DNA of 64,000 nucleotides from contig UQLN01000018.1 of assembly GCA_900541965.1 (NCBI GenBank), positions 1 to 64,000 on the forward strand, read 5' to 3'. Shown piece after piece: positions 9,427 through 17,552 of the stretch. The DNA comes from an uncultured Parabacteroides sp. GTDB lineage: Bacteria; Bacteroidota; Bacteroidia; Bacteroidales; Tannerellaceae. How positions within the stretch are numbered: position 1 is the stretch's first letter; every line of letters begins with the position of its first letter. The notes under the pieces are model-generated. The model did not search any database. It saw only the letters and a program-made list of their open reading frames with translations, and had not been told where the DNA came from. The position numbers were made by a program, and so were the translations under genes.

Positions 9427-9515
9427 AGATGTTCTTAGGCAGGTTTAACATCCTGGATGGTCATGAAAAGCGATCGGTTTGAAAATGACAAATTGGTTCC
9501 AATCCAGTAAAAGGG

Positions 9516-9694
9516 ATGACTAAAAAAGAAGGTAGACCGGATTAACAGTAAAACCAACAGGCTACCTGTAAGCAATACCTCATTTCTGCCTGCAAAGTGA
9601 CAAAGCCCAACTCCGCGAGAACCGGATATTTAAGGCGGGGCTTGTACTTCCATACATACAGGAAAGGCAGGATAGGGGTAATTTGTCAAAATGA
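9516..9694 (+). pseudogene. Degenerate remnant, possibly a mobilization (MobC-like) protein
   Basis: Three short reading frames join into one protein-like string if two frameshifts are allowed. Frame one gives MTKKEGRP from the ATG at 9516. The next frame gives RINSKTNRLPVSNTSFLPAK and stops at about 9600. A third frame gives KAQLRENRIFKAGLVLPY and then a run ending in RGNLSK before a TGA at 9692-9694. A basic GRP start followed by a KTNRLPV-like strand and a KAxLREN helix resembles small ribbon-helix-helix mobilization proteins of Bacteroides elements, but that likeness is by eye only. The segment sits beside a repeat array in a 690-bp gene-free stretch, which fits a decayed mobile element. 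Confidence 0.35.
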
Positions 9695-9702
9695 TATTTG
9701 TG

Positions 9703-10935
9703 TCAATATGCTACTACCAGCACAGGATTATCTTCCAAACCCAATCTATCTAAAACTTTCTTTATCTCTGGTGACGGATTTTTGATATTTTCGCATGCTT
9801 CAATAAACTTCTCCGCATCAATAAGCATTGCCATTTTACCATCTTTCGATATATATTGGGGCCAGAATGCAGGTCCGCCATCGAGATCATTTAATAAACC
9901 TTGGTTTCCGGGAGAGGGCAGATTTAACAATATCATACTCCCTGTTTCCTTATTATAAATCCCATAAACAACTGTATTTACTAAAGTCCGCTTTTCACCT
10001 TTACTATTATAATTTGTTTCTTCAAACGGTTCCGGAGCATATTGACCAAACCAAAACCTAAAAAATGAATATTGGTTTGATTCTAAATAACCTATTACAG
10101 GTATCTTTTTACCATTAAATTCATCTTCCAATTCTTTCTCATCCTTAAATGAACTTTTATATTTTCCTAAATTCACCACATAAACGGGCTCCCTATTTCC
10201 GATTCCATCTATTGCATAAATTGTATCAGATCGTCTTCTGTATGAATGGAGAGTATTCCCTACATGAGAAATATCTGCTATTTCCATAAAACTGAAACCG
10301 GAGTTCTCTGTTTTTATTATTGGTTGATATTCCTTAAATATTTGTTTTACGACTCCTGAGTCTGTTGCTATACAAGATTCATATTCAGGAGTCTTCCAAG
10401 ATATAAAACTATAAAAGAACAGATTATTGGACAGATATGCCACGCTATAGGCTGTATAATCTTCTACCTCCGGAAATTTTATATCACGTATGAATTTTCC
10501 ATCTATAGAATACTCTAAACCTCTTTTTACAGAAGAGATTAGAATACGTTTTCCATCCTGAGAAATATCCATTCCTCTAATAGTCAAAAATTCTTCCGGG
10601 CCTTCACCCAGCCTCCCTATTCTACCTAAGAAAGAACCATCTTTTTCTGCAAAAGATAAACAATCATTATTATTACTATCAATAAACAACCGTCCATTTT
10701 CAAGCAAAATTCCTTCACTAAGTTGAACTAACGAAGAATCAGTAGTCTCCAATGGGATATATACTATCTTTTGAGCATAATCACTCAGTCTTTGGACTGA
10801 ATAATTCTTTTCGTCAATTGACTTTTCCACATTTATTACCGGGCAATCTCCTACTTGCTTGTGTGCTTCCGAACAGGAGAGTAAGCTTAAGAACAAAAAA
10901 ATAAAAGAATAAGACTTTAAAAGTAGTAATTTCAT
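9703..10935 (-). CDS. 6-bladed beta-propeller lipoprotein
   Basis: A 410-residue exported protein. The N-terminus has a hydrophobic segment ending in the lipobox LLSC near residues 18-21, so it is a predicted lipoprotein. The body resembles the 6-bladed beta-propeller (BF2867-like) family frequent in Bacteroidota, with features such as KIVYIPLETTDSSLVQ near 55, the IGRLGEGPEEF turn near 105-115 and repeated short beta stretches. The biochemical role of the family is unknown; members are often surface or periplasmic. It is monocistronic, set between gene-poor flanks, with no promoter match close to the start. The propeller assignment is by family resemblance. Confidence 0.8.
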   Translation of the reverse strand: MKLLLLKSYSFIFLFLSLLSCSEAHKQVGDCPVINVEKSIDEKNYSVQRLSDYAQKIVYIPLETTDSSLVQLSEGILLENGRLFIDSNNNDCLSFAEKDGSFLGRIGRLGEGPEEFLTIRGMDISQDGKRILISSVKRGLEYSIDGKFIRDIKFPEVEDYTAYSVAYLSNNLFFYSFISWKTPEYESCIATDSGVVKQIFKEYQPIIKTENSGFSFMEIADISHVGNTLHSYRRRSDTIYAIDGIGNREPVYVVNLGKYKSSFKDEKELEDEFNGKKIPVIGYLESNQYSFFRFWFGQYAPEPFEETNYNSKGEKRTLVNTVVYGIYNKETGSMILLNLPSPGNQGLLNDLDGGPAFWPQYISKDGKMAMLIDAEKFIEACENIKNPSPEIKKVLDRLGLEDNPVLVVAY

Positions 10936-11070
10936 TATATATCAGGTTTAAAGCGAGAATAAATTTAAATTCTAAGGCCAATATACATGTTTTCCTTATA
11001 AAAGCGATAAAAAGTTATTGATTATTTATTGCCACAAACCGGAAAACTTAACAAAAAGAAATTAGTAACT

Positions 11071-11106
11071 AAAAAAAGGTATGAGAACAATACGTGTTCC
11101 CATACC
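11071..11106 (-). terminator. Terminator downstream of the GH92 gene
   Basis: A 12-bp stem with one mismatch, 11078-11089 with 11095-11106 (GGTATGAGAACA / TGTTCCCATACC), and a five-base loop. On the minus strand it is followed by a run of seven T. Confidence 0.85.
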
Positions 11107-11167
11107 TCTTTTATAAATATGATTCTTCAATATTACTCTTTTTCTTTTTCAGAAAAAAGAGTTTAAC

Positions 11168-13411
11168 TCAATGTGTATCCTGCAATACGAAGCGTAGAGT
11201 CCCTGCATTTACCAAATCATGCTGCGAGATAGTGTATCCTTTCAGCTTCTTATCTCCGGCCGTAACTTCCTTGATATACATATCAGCAGGCGTTTTATGC
11301 TCGGATTCTATGACTAGCTCTCCTTTCGGATAGAATTTCTTATCCAATTGGATAGTTACTTTATTAAAGGTCGGCGAAGTCAGGACATAATCCAAATCAC
11401 CCGGACAGGCTGGATAAAAGCCCATCATAGAGAAGATGGCCCAGGTAGACATTGTTCCCGTATCATCATTACCCGGAAGACCGTTCGGCGCATTATGATA
11501 ATATTTCTCTAGCAGTTCGCGGACTGTCTTCTGAGTACGCCAAGCCTCTCCTTTGAAATAACTGAACAAATACGGATAAGCAATATCCGGTTCGTTTGCC
11601 ATATCGTAGTAACCTTTATCGAAAACCATTTGCAGTTTGTCCACAAATTTCTTTTGTCCGCCCATCAACTTGGCCAATCCTTTAATATCATGCGGAACAT
11701 AGAATGTATAATTCCAGGCATTCCCTTCATGGAAGCCAGGGCTCGGTTCAAAGTTTTCTCCCTGTTTCGGGTCGAAAGGAGAATAGAATGTTCCATCCGG
11801 CAAGATTGGACGGAGCGTACCATATTCCTTGCTATAATAATGTTTGTAGCCCATTGCACGTTCACGGAATAATTTAGCGTCTTCCTTTTTTCCTAACGCA
11901 TCGGCCAGCAACGACAGGTTCCAGTCGGCAATATAGTATTCGAGGGCATGCGATACGGAATTATCATACTGTTCGCGAAGAGGAACATAACCAAGACTCA
12001 TATAATCGTTATTATCCGGACGCAGCAGATTAAATTCACCCGGAGTAGTTGCCCCTTTGCGCATTCCCTCATAAGCAGTCTCGATATCATAATCACGCAA
12101 GCCACGCAGATAAGCATCCACTATATAAGGAATAGAAGGATCGCCTTCCATTGTCAAGGTTTCGCGTCCGTAAAGCTCCCACTTAGGTAGCCAACCGCTT
12201 TCTTTGTACATATCAATCATTGTACGGATAATATCCAGTTGCTTTTCCGGATACAGGAGAGTCATTAAGGTACTTACATTGCGATAGGTATCCCATAAAG
12301 AAAATACGGTATAACGGTTGCCGGTTGTATGACCTACTTTCAGGCTTTCCATCATCGGGTATTCGCCGTTTACATCCTGTATGATGTTCGGATGGATAAG
12401 CAGGTGGTACATGGCGGTATAGAATATAATCTTATCCGTCTGTGAACCGCCTTCCACTTTCACACGGGAAAGGTCATTATTCCACATCGTCGATGCTGCC
12501 GTACGAACTTTATCGAAATTGAAATCCGGCTGTTCGGTATTCATATTCAGGCGGGCATTTTCTATGCTGACAAAAGATACGCCCATCTTTACCTCTATTG
12601 TTTCATTCTCTTCCGTATCGTAGGTAAACCATACACCAATGTCATCACCACTCATTTCACGGTCATATTTGGTATAAAGTTTATATTTTCCGGAATAAGC
12701 ATCCCATTGGGCTTCCACGCCTTTCATTTCGCGTTGTTTCTTCCAGTAACCGACTTGCTTCGGAGCCTTGCTTACCTTCATTACAAAATAAATAGGGAAT
12801 ACCGCCTGCGGGTTATAGCAGAAAGTTCCCAACAACTTGCTTCCTTCGATTTCGGTATCACTTACCCGACGAACGGTCGCACCTGTTTCATTAGTCAATC
12901 CTTCTCCTAAATTAAGCAGGATATTTCCCTGTCCCTTTGGAAAGGTGAAACGGGTAAGCCCGGTACGCATACTGGCGGTCGCTTCTGTCTTGATACCGTA
13001 TTTGGTCAGGATATTGCTATAGTAACCGGGTTGGGCTACTTCATTCTTATATTCACTGCCATACTCCCGGTAATCGACATTCACATCTCCGGTAGTAGGC
13101 ATCAATAAAAGACTTCCCAAATCAGGACAACCGACTCCACTCAGGTTCACATGGGAAAAGCCTGTAAAATAGTTGTTATCCGCCGAATAAGGGGTCGACC
13201 ACCACTGGCTGTCTTTATCAAATTTATTGCTTTTGGAACCCATTACATTAAAAGGCGTGACACTCATCATTCCCTGGGGACAAATAGCCCCGGGATTGGT
13301 CGTACCATAATTGCTGGTTCCGATAAATGGATTTACATAGTCTACCGGCTGCTGTGCGGATGCCGTAAATATACCGCAGCAAAGCAGAAAGGCCATTAAC
13401 TGTTTCTTCAT
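11168..13411 (-). CDS. GH92 alpha-mannosidase
   Basis: A predicted exo-alpha-mannosidase of glycoside hydrolase family 92, calcium-dependent and inverting in characterised members, acting on the mannose of host or fungal glycans. A signal peptide (MKKQLMAFLLCCGIFTASAQ) directs export. Family signatures include VNPFIGTSNYGTTNPGA near residue 26, the SLWDTYRNVSTLMTLLYPE segment near 372 and GNDDTGTMSTW near 652, close to the C-terminal catalytic region. The length, 747 residues, is standard. The neighbouring GH20 hexosaminidase gene is on the same strand, 151 bp upstream, and a role for both in trimming N-glycans is inferred. Linkage preference (1,2 or others) cannot be decided from sequence reading. 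Confidence 0.93.
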   Translation of the reverse strand: MKKQLMAFLLCCGIFTASAQQPVDYVNPFIGTSNYGTTNPGAICPQGMMSVTPFNVMGSKSNKFDKDSQWWSTPYSADNNYFTGFSHVNLSGVGCPDLGSLLLMPTTGDVNVDYREYGSEYKNEVAQPGYYSNILTKYGIKTEATASMRTGLTRFTFPKGQGNILLNLGEGLTNETGATVRRVSDTEIEGSKLLGTFCYNPQAVFPIYFVMKVSKAPKQVGYWKKQREMKGVEAQWDAYSGKYKLYTKYDREMSGDDIGVWFTYDTEENETIEVKMGVSFVSIENARLNMNTEQPDFNFDKVRTAASTMWNNDLSRVKVEGGSQTDKIIFYTAMYHLLIHPNIIQDVNGEYPMMESLKVGHTTGNRYTVFSLWDTYRNVSTLMTLLYPEKQLDIIRTMIDMYKESGWLPKWELYGRETLTMEGDPSIPYIVDAYLRGLRDYDIETAYEGMRKGATTPGEFNLLRPDNNDYMSLGYVPLREQYDNSVSHALEYYIADWNLSLLADALGKKEDAKLFRERAMGYKHYYSKEYGTLRPILPDGTFYSPFDPKQGENFEPSPGFHEGNAWNYTFYVPHDIKGLAKLMGGQKKFVDKLQMVFDKGYYDMANEPDIAYPYLFSYFKGEAWRTQKTVRELLEKYYHNAPNGLPGNDDTGTMSTWAIFSMMGFYPACPGDLDYVLTSPTFNKVTIQLDKKFYPKGELVIESEHKTPADMYIKEVTAGDKKLKGYTISQHDLVNAGTLRFVLQDTH

Positions 13412-13525
13412 TTGTCGTCTATTTTAGTTATTTAGATATTATTCAAGAAATCATAGACAGATATATCCGGAAACTGTTGGCAATTAAGTTTCGTACTCAA
13501 TTAATGAATCAGTAGAAACCGAAAT

Positions 13526-13553
13526 AACTGTCAACTGTCACTCGTCAACTGTC
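13526..13553. repeat. Heptamer array, single arm
   Basis: Four heptamers AACTGTC, AACTGTC, ACTCGTC, AACTGTC, nearly the same as the right arms at 135-162 and 7224-7251, but no opposing arm is present nearby. It lies nine bases from the GH20 stop codon, as the 7224-7251 arm lies next to the aspS stop. Confidence 0.8.
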
Positions 13554-13562
13554 AACTTAATC

Positions 13563-15740
13563 CTACCATATTACAATCTCATCCGCAAAAGTAAATCCTT
13601 TATTAGCACGAGGTGCTTTTATGCGGATATAACGGGCTTTCCAGTTGCCGTCGAAACGGTATTCCTGAAACAATAAGTTAGGATCGTCCGCTGGTATTGT
13701 TGTTGGAACAATTCCGCAAGATGTAAAGTTCTCTCCATCCTCTGATACCAACATCTCTACATCTTTAGGTTGGAATACTCCCGGTCCTATCAATTGCATA
13801 AAGCGGATAGATACATTATGAATGTCTGTCACTTCTTCCATATCCACAACACAATCCAGGTTATCCAGATACCCCTGCCAGCGACCATCCAGATAAGTAA
13901 GGCCTCCACGATAACCATCCAGCAAAGCATTCATGCCACCTGCCATATAACCGTTATACAACTTACTATTATAATGTATAGGCTTATTTATCCCCCGGTG
14001 ATAATCCACTTTCTTTTCCGTAGGAGTTCCCTGCAACTGTCCATCATTGAAGATAGCGGCAACGATATGAGCAGAATCCTTTACTATAATTGGAGTTTTA
14101 TAAATAGAAGAAGTGGCGGTAGGAACCGAACCGTCTGTCGTATAATGTATTTCTGCAGGATACTTTTCCGCATCCAGAAGCACCTCGATCTGTTTCTTTA
14201 CGGTATCTACCGACATGGTTACTTCCAGTTCGTCCGAAAGGGTAAACGGATGAAGTCCCATCTTTTCTAATTGAGGGATGTGGGCATTTACACGTGGCTT
14301 GAAATCTTCCCAGGAGCGTAACTCTTGGGGTGTCCAGGCTATCTCGGCAAGAGCAAGGGCACGGGGGAACATCATATATTCAAGATGTTCAGGAGTTGTA
14401 ATATACTCGGTCCAAGTATTAGCCTGTACCCCTACAATATGTTTACTTTCTTCTGCTGTCAACGAATCTACCGGAACAGGATTATAGCTATAGACTTTCT
14501 TTATAGGAGTATAACCGCCGATTGCGTAAGGCTGCGTTTTAGGATCAGCCTGATAGAAGTCAAAATAGAGGTAATTGCCGGGAGTCATCACCACATCATG
14601 TCCCATTCGTGCCGATTTGATACCACCGCTTTCACCACGCCAGGACATGACGGTAGCATCCGGAGCTAAACCTCCTTCCAGTATCTCGTCCCAGCCAATC
14701 AATTTACGGCCTTTGGAATTCAGGTATTCTTCCGCGCGATGTATCATATAGCTTTGAAGCTCATCCACATGTTGCATGCCATTCTTTTTCATCAAAGCCT
14801 GACATTTGGGACAAGTCTTCCAAGCAGTTTTGCCAGCTTCATCGCCTCCGACATGGATATATTCGGACGGGAATAATTCGATTATCTCTCCCAGCACATC
14901 TTCCATAAAGGTAAATGACTTCTCATTACCGATACAGAAATCTCCATTCTTATAAGGTTTGCCGGAACAACTCAATTCCGGATAAGCGAATAAGACCTCT
15001 TCCGAATGTCCGGGAAATTCGATTTCCGGCAATATATTAATATGACGCTCGGCGGCATAGGCGACCAACTCGCGAATATCCTCTTTTGTATAATAGCCAC
15101 CATAAGCACCGGGAGTTCCTTCCGGTAAATATTTTCTGTCGCCTCCATCCCACCATTTACGCCAATCGGATTCCGTACGGAAAGCGGTTTCGGATGTCAG
15201 TTTCGGATATTTATCCATCTGGATACGCCAACCTCCTGCATCTGTCAGGTGCATATGTAATGTATTCAATTTATAATAAGCCATCACATCCAGCAATTTC
15301 TTTACCTCTTCTTTGGGAAAGAAATGGCGGGAAACATCCAAATGCAAACCACGGTATTTAAAACGGGGTCCGTCTTTAATTGTACCATAAGGCAATCCTT
15401 GTGGAGTAAGTAACTGGCGGAGCGTTTGTTTACCATAAAATAATCCGGCTTCCGAACCTGCCCGGAGACTAATACCATCTTTAGATATGGATAGCTCATA
15501 CTTTTCAGGATTGTCCTCTGCTAATGATGTATTTACCTGATAAGTAATCGACCCGGATTGTCCCTGTGGTATTTGCAGACTATCATCTACCTGCAAATAT
15601 CCCCCTGTAAGCTCCATATAAGCGGGTTTAGGGATTAATGTGTTTGTCACAGTCTGTTTAGGAGAACAGGAAACCAAAAGCAACGAACATGCCAAAGCAC
15701 CTCCTATCGCCTTCTTCTTAAATCGTTTTGGCAACAACAT
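13563..15740 (-). CDS. GH20 beta-N-acetylhexosaminidase, lipoprotein
   Basis: Removes terminal N-acetylglucosamine or N-acetylgalactosamine by substrate-assisted catalysis. The 725-residue protein begins with a signal ending in the lipobox LLVSC, so it is likely membrane-anchored. An N-terminal GH20b-type domain covers roughly 30-125, and the TIM barrel starts at RGLHLDVSRHFFP. The catalytic pair is in HVGGDEAGKTAWK near residue 300. After about residue 520 there is a chitobiase C-terminal-like region (HYTTDGSVPT) and then a discoidin-like (F5/8 type C) domain ending near the C-terminus. It probably works with the downstream GH92 enzyme on complex glycans. Confidence 0.94.
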   Translation of the reverse strand: MLLPKRFKKKAIGGALACSLLLVSCSPKQTVTNTLIPKPAYMELTGGYLQVDDSLQIPQGQSGSITYQVNTSLAEDNPEKYELSISKDGISLRAGSEAGLFYGKQTLRQLLTPQGLPYGTIKDGPRFKYRGLHLDVSRHFFPKEEVKKLLDVMAYYKLNTLHMHLTDAGGWRIQMDKYPKLTSETAFRTESDWRKWWDGGDRKYLPEGTPGAYGGYYTKEDIRELVAYAAERHINILPEIEFPGHSEEVLFAYPELSCSGKPYKNGDFCIGNEKSFTFMEDVLGEIIELFPSEYIHVGGDEAGKTAWKTCPKCQALMKKNGMQHVDELQSYMIHRAEEYLNSKGRKLIGWDEILEGGLAPDATVMSWRGESGGIKSARMGHDVVMTPGNYLYFDFYQADPKTQPYAIGGYTPIKKVYSYNPVPVDSLTAEESKHIVGVQANTWTEYITTPEHLEYMMFPRALALAEIAWTPQELRSWEDFKPRVNAHIPQLEKMGLHPFTLSDELEVTMSVDTVKKQIEVLLDAEKYPAEIHYTTDGSVPTATSSIYKTPIIVKDSAHIVAAIFNDGQLQGTPTEKKVDYHRGINKPIHYNSKLYNGYMAGGMNALLDGYRGGLTYLDGRWQGYLDNLDCVVDMEEVTDIHNVSIRFMQLIGPGVFQPKDVEMLVSEDGENFTSCGIVPTTIPADDPNLLFQEYRFDGNWKARYIRIKAPRANKGFTFADEIVIW

Positions 15741-15846
15741 AAATATACGGTTTAATGTGTTTAATTCTTAGCGGGATAAATATACAAAGAAAAATCAGAA
15801 GCCTGCTTTTTATGATAGGATTAATTGCATAAGTAAAATCCGGAAT

Positions 15847-15884
15847 AAAAAAGAAGAGGGTATTTCTTAATCGAAATACCCTCT
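15847..15884 (-). terminator. Terminator of the 6S-like RNA
   Basis: A 12-bp perfect stem, 15855-15866 with 15873-15884 (AGAGGGTATTTC / GAAATACCCTCT), with a six-base loop. On the minus strand it is followed by a T-rich run (15847-15854). It is the second terminator after rplT, implying a separate short transcript between the two. Confidence 0.85.
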
Positions 15885-16083
15885 CTTTATGAAAAGAAAG
15901 CCGCACTGTAGATATGAACAAACTCCGTATGACAGGATTTGAGTGCTTTGCCACCTTTGTAATCCGCCGTGCTAAGCATACCCCGAAGGGCGCGGCCCGC
16001 CATTAGCGACAAGAGCTATGTCTCGGAATTAAAAAAACTGATGAGTTTCCCAATCGAACATGTGCGGCTAACTCATTTTTTTC
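15850..16083 (-). ncRNA. ssrS: 6S RNA (Bacteroidales-1 type)
   Basis: A stand-alone non-coding transcription unit between the rplT terminator and its own terminator. A promoter with TTG and TATCTTTG boxes lies just upstream (16089-16119). The predicted RNA has an 8-bp perfect closing stem: AGCCGCAC near the 5' end (16062-16069) pairs with GTGCGGCT near the 3' end (15899-15906), enclosing a long G+C-rich irregular rod, as in 6S RNA. From memory, a conserved RNA called Bacteroidales-1, later equated with 6S RNA, lies next to the L20 gene in Bacteroidales, which is exactly this position. 6S RNA binds the housekeeping RNA polymerase holoenzyme and mimics an open promoter. The 5' end is predicted from the promoter. 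Confidence 0.75.
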
Positions 16084-16088
16084 TATTA

Positions 16089-16119
16089 CAAAGATATGTA
16101 TTCCATTTGATATATACAA
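16089..16119 (-). promoter_or_regulatory. Promoter of the 6S-like RNA
   Basis: On the minus strand TTG (16117-16119), a 20-base spacer, then TATCTTTG (16089-16096), an exact match to the Bacteroidota -7 consensus. Transcription should begin near 16083. Confidence 0.7.
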
Positions 16120-16130
16120 GAAATCGCACA

Positions 16131-16161
16131 AAAAAAGAGCCCCGTTATGGGGCTCTTTTTT
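16131..16161. terminator. Terminator after rplT
   Basis: A perfect 7-bp G+C-rich stem, GAGCCCC (16137-16143) with GGGGCTC (16149-16155), a five-base loop, six A on one side and six T on the other. It closes the thrS-infC-rpmI-rplT operon on the minus strand. Confidence 0.92.
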
Positions 16162-16181
16162 ACTATTGACTGAGTATCAAC

Positions 16182-16526
16182 TTACTTTACTTTTGCAACG
16201 ATTGCTTTGAAAGCTTCCGGATGGTTTACTGCCAAATCGGCAAGAACTTTACGGTTGATTTCGATTCCTGCAGCGTGCAAAGCACCCATCAAACGAGAGT
16301 AAGACATACCTTCCAAACGGGCAGCAGCGTTAATACGCTGGATCCACAATGCGCGGAAATTACGTTTCTTGTTACGACGGTCACGGAATGCATAAGTCAA
16401 ACCTTTTTCCCATGTGTTTTTTGCTACGGTCCAAACATTCTTGCGTGCACCATAATAACCACGGGTAAGTTTTAAAATCCGTTTTCTTTTTGCTCTTGAA
16501 GCAACATGATTTACTGATCTAGGCAT
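16182..16526 (-). CDS. rplT: 50S ribosomal protein L20
   Basis: A ribosomal large-subunit protein that binds 23S rRNA early in assembly. The 114 residues match the family length. The basic N-terminus MPRSVNHVASRAKRKRILKL, the GYYGARKNVWTVAKN segment and the C-terminal SYSRLMGALHAAGIEINRK are characteristic. It is the last gene of thrS-infC-rpmI-rplT, 105 bases after rpmI, and is followed directly by a strong terminator. Autogenous control by L20 is known in other bacteria; nothing in this leader can be assigned to it with confidence. Confidence 0.98.
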   Translation of the reverse strand: MPRSVNHVASRAKRKRILKLTRGYYGARKNVWTVAKNTWEKGLTYAFRDRRNKKRNFRALWIQRINAAARLEGMSYSRLMGALHAAGIEINRKVLADLAVNHPEAFKAIVAKVK

Positions 16527-16631
16527 AATTCTAATCTGTTTTGAATGTTAGCGTCATTCTTTATAAATGAACTTGTTAGCTAAATACATTCGGTTAATAA
16601 AAATCTTGTAAAAAACTCGCTTAATTGAAGA

Positions 16632-16829
16632 TTACTTTAAGCCAAGCAACTGCTTAACATTGCTTACGTCAACACGGTCAATCAATCCCACGTGAGTAAG
16701 GTTTCTCTTCTGCTTTTTAGTCTTCTTTGTAAGAATGTGACTTTTAAAAGCGTGTTTTCTCTTGATTTTACCTGATCCGGTAAGGGCGAACCTCTTTTTG
16801 GCACCGGAATTAGTCTTCATCTTAGGCAT
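16632..16829 (-). CDS. rpmI: 50S ribosomal protein L35
   Basis: A small basic large-subunit protein of 65 residues. The N-terminus MPKMKTNSGAKKRFALTGSG and the KRKHAFKSHILTKK core are diagnostic of L35. The order infC-rpmI-rplT is the one conserved across bacteria. A short hairpin (CACCC/GGGTG, 16860-16875) lies in the 53-base gap after infC; it has no T-run and is too weak to call a terminator. Confidence 0.98.
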   Translation of the reverse strand: MPKMKTNSGAKKRFALTGSGKIKRKHAFKSHILTKKTKKQKRNLTHVGLIDRVDVSNVKQLLGLK

Positions 16830-16882
16830 TTTCCAATTATTTTTAATTATTAAACGTTACACCCTCTATCGGGTGGTTCTTA

Positions 16883-17515
16883 TTATTCATCTTTATTGCT
16901 ATCATCAGCACCCTGTACCTGTGGCTTAGGTGTAACAACAACTTTTTTAACAACGGGCTTAGGATTTGAAGACGGAGCAGAAGGTGCAGCCGTACTCTTT
17001 TTAGGTGTAAGCATAATAATCATACGCTTACCTTCCAATACCGGCAACTGCTCTACTTTACCGTAATCTTCCAAATCATTGGCAAAGCGAAGCAACAATA
17101 CTTCTCCCTGCTCTTTGAACAGAATGGAACGGCCTTTAAAAAATACATAAGCTTTAACCTTTGACCCTTCTTCCAAAAAGCCTTTTGCATGTTTCAACTT
17201 AAAATTGTAATCGTGATCATCTGTCTGAGGTCCGAAACGAATCTCCTTTACAACCACTTTCACAGACTTGGCTTTCTGTTCTTTTTGTCTTTTTTTCTGT
17301 TGATAGAGGAACTTTTGATAATCAATTACTCTACAAACGGGGGGCGCAGCATTCGGTGAAATTTCAACAAGATCAAGTCCCTGGTCTTCAGCTATTTTTA
17401 ATGCCTGGGATATAGGAAATACTCCCTGTTCAACATTGTCACCTACTAAACGAACTTCACGAACGCGAATACGTTCATTAATTCTATACTGTTCTTTCAG
17501 ACTGTCATTCTTCAT
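16883..17515 (-). CDS. infC: Translation initiation factor IF-3
   Basis: Binds the 30S subunit, prevents premature joining with 50S and checks start-codon pairing. The 210-residue protein has the IF3 N-domain (YRINERIRVREVRLVG at about 10-25; GLDLVEISPNAAPPVCRVID near 50-69), a lysine-rich linker helix, and the C-domain starting near VKEIRFGP. The last 30 or so residues (Ser/Pro/Lys-rich) extend beyond the E. coli protein, as seen in other Bacteroidota. The start is an ordinary ATG here, whereas infC often uses a rare start codon in Proteobacteria. It lies 37 bases after thrS. Confidence 0.97.
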   Translation of the reverse strand: MKNDSLKEQYRINERIRVREVRLVGDNVEQGVFPISQALKIAEDQGLDLVEISPNAAPPVCRVIDYQKFLYQQKKRQKEQKAKSVKVVVKEIRFGPQTDDHDYNFKLKHAKGFLEEGSKVKAYVFFKGRSILFKEQGEVLLLRFANDLEDYGKVEQLPVLEGKRMIIMLTPKKSTAAPSAPSSNPKPVVKKVVVTPKPQVQGADDSNKDE

Positions 17516-17552
17516 TCAAAAAGATTTATTCTCCTCGTTATTAGTTATTTAA

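Noticed and set aside
9597..9958. Plus-strand frames overlapping the end of the beta-propeller gene
   Set aside because: Antisense to a good gene for most of their length; only the part before 9695 shows protein-like character, and that is in another frame (reported as a relic).
15914..16006. Plus-strand 30-codon frame starting MNKLRMTGFECF
   Set aside because: It lies on the opposite strand of the 6S-like RNA and covers its stem region; no promoter or ribosome-binding site; a by-product of the structured RNA.
16860..16875. Short hairpin between infC and rpmI as a ribosomal-protein leader
   Set aside because: Only five base pairs, no T-run and no recognisable L20 or L35 binding mimic.
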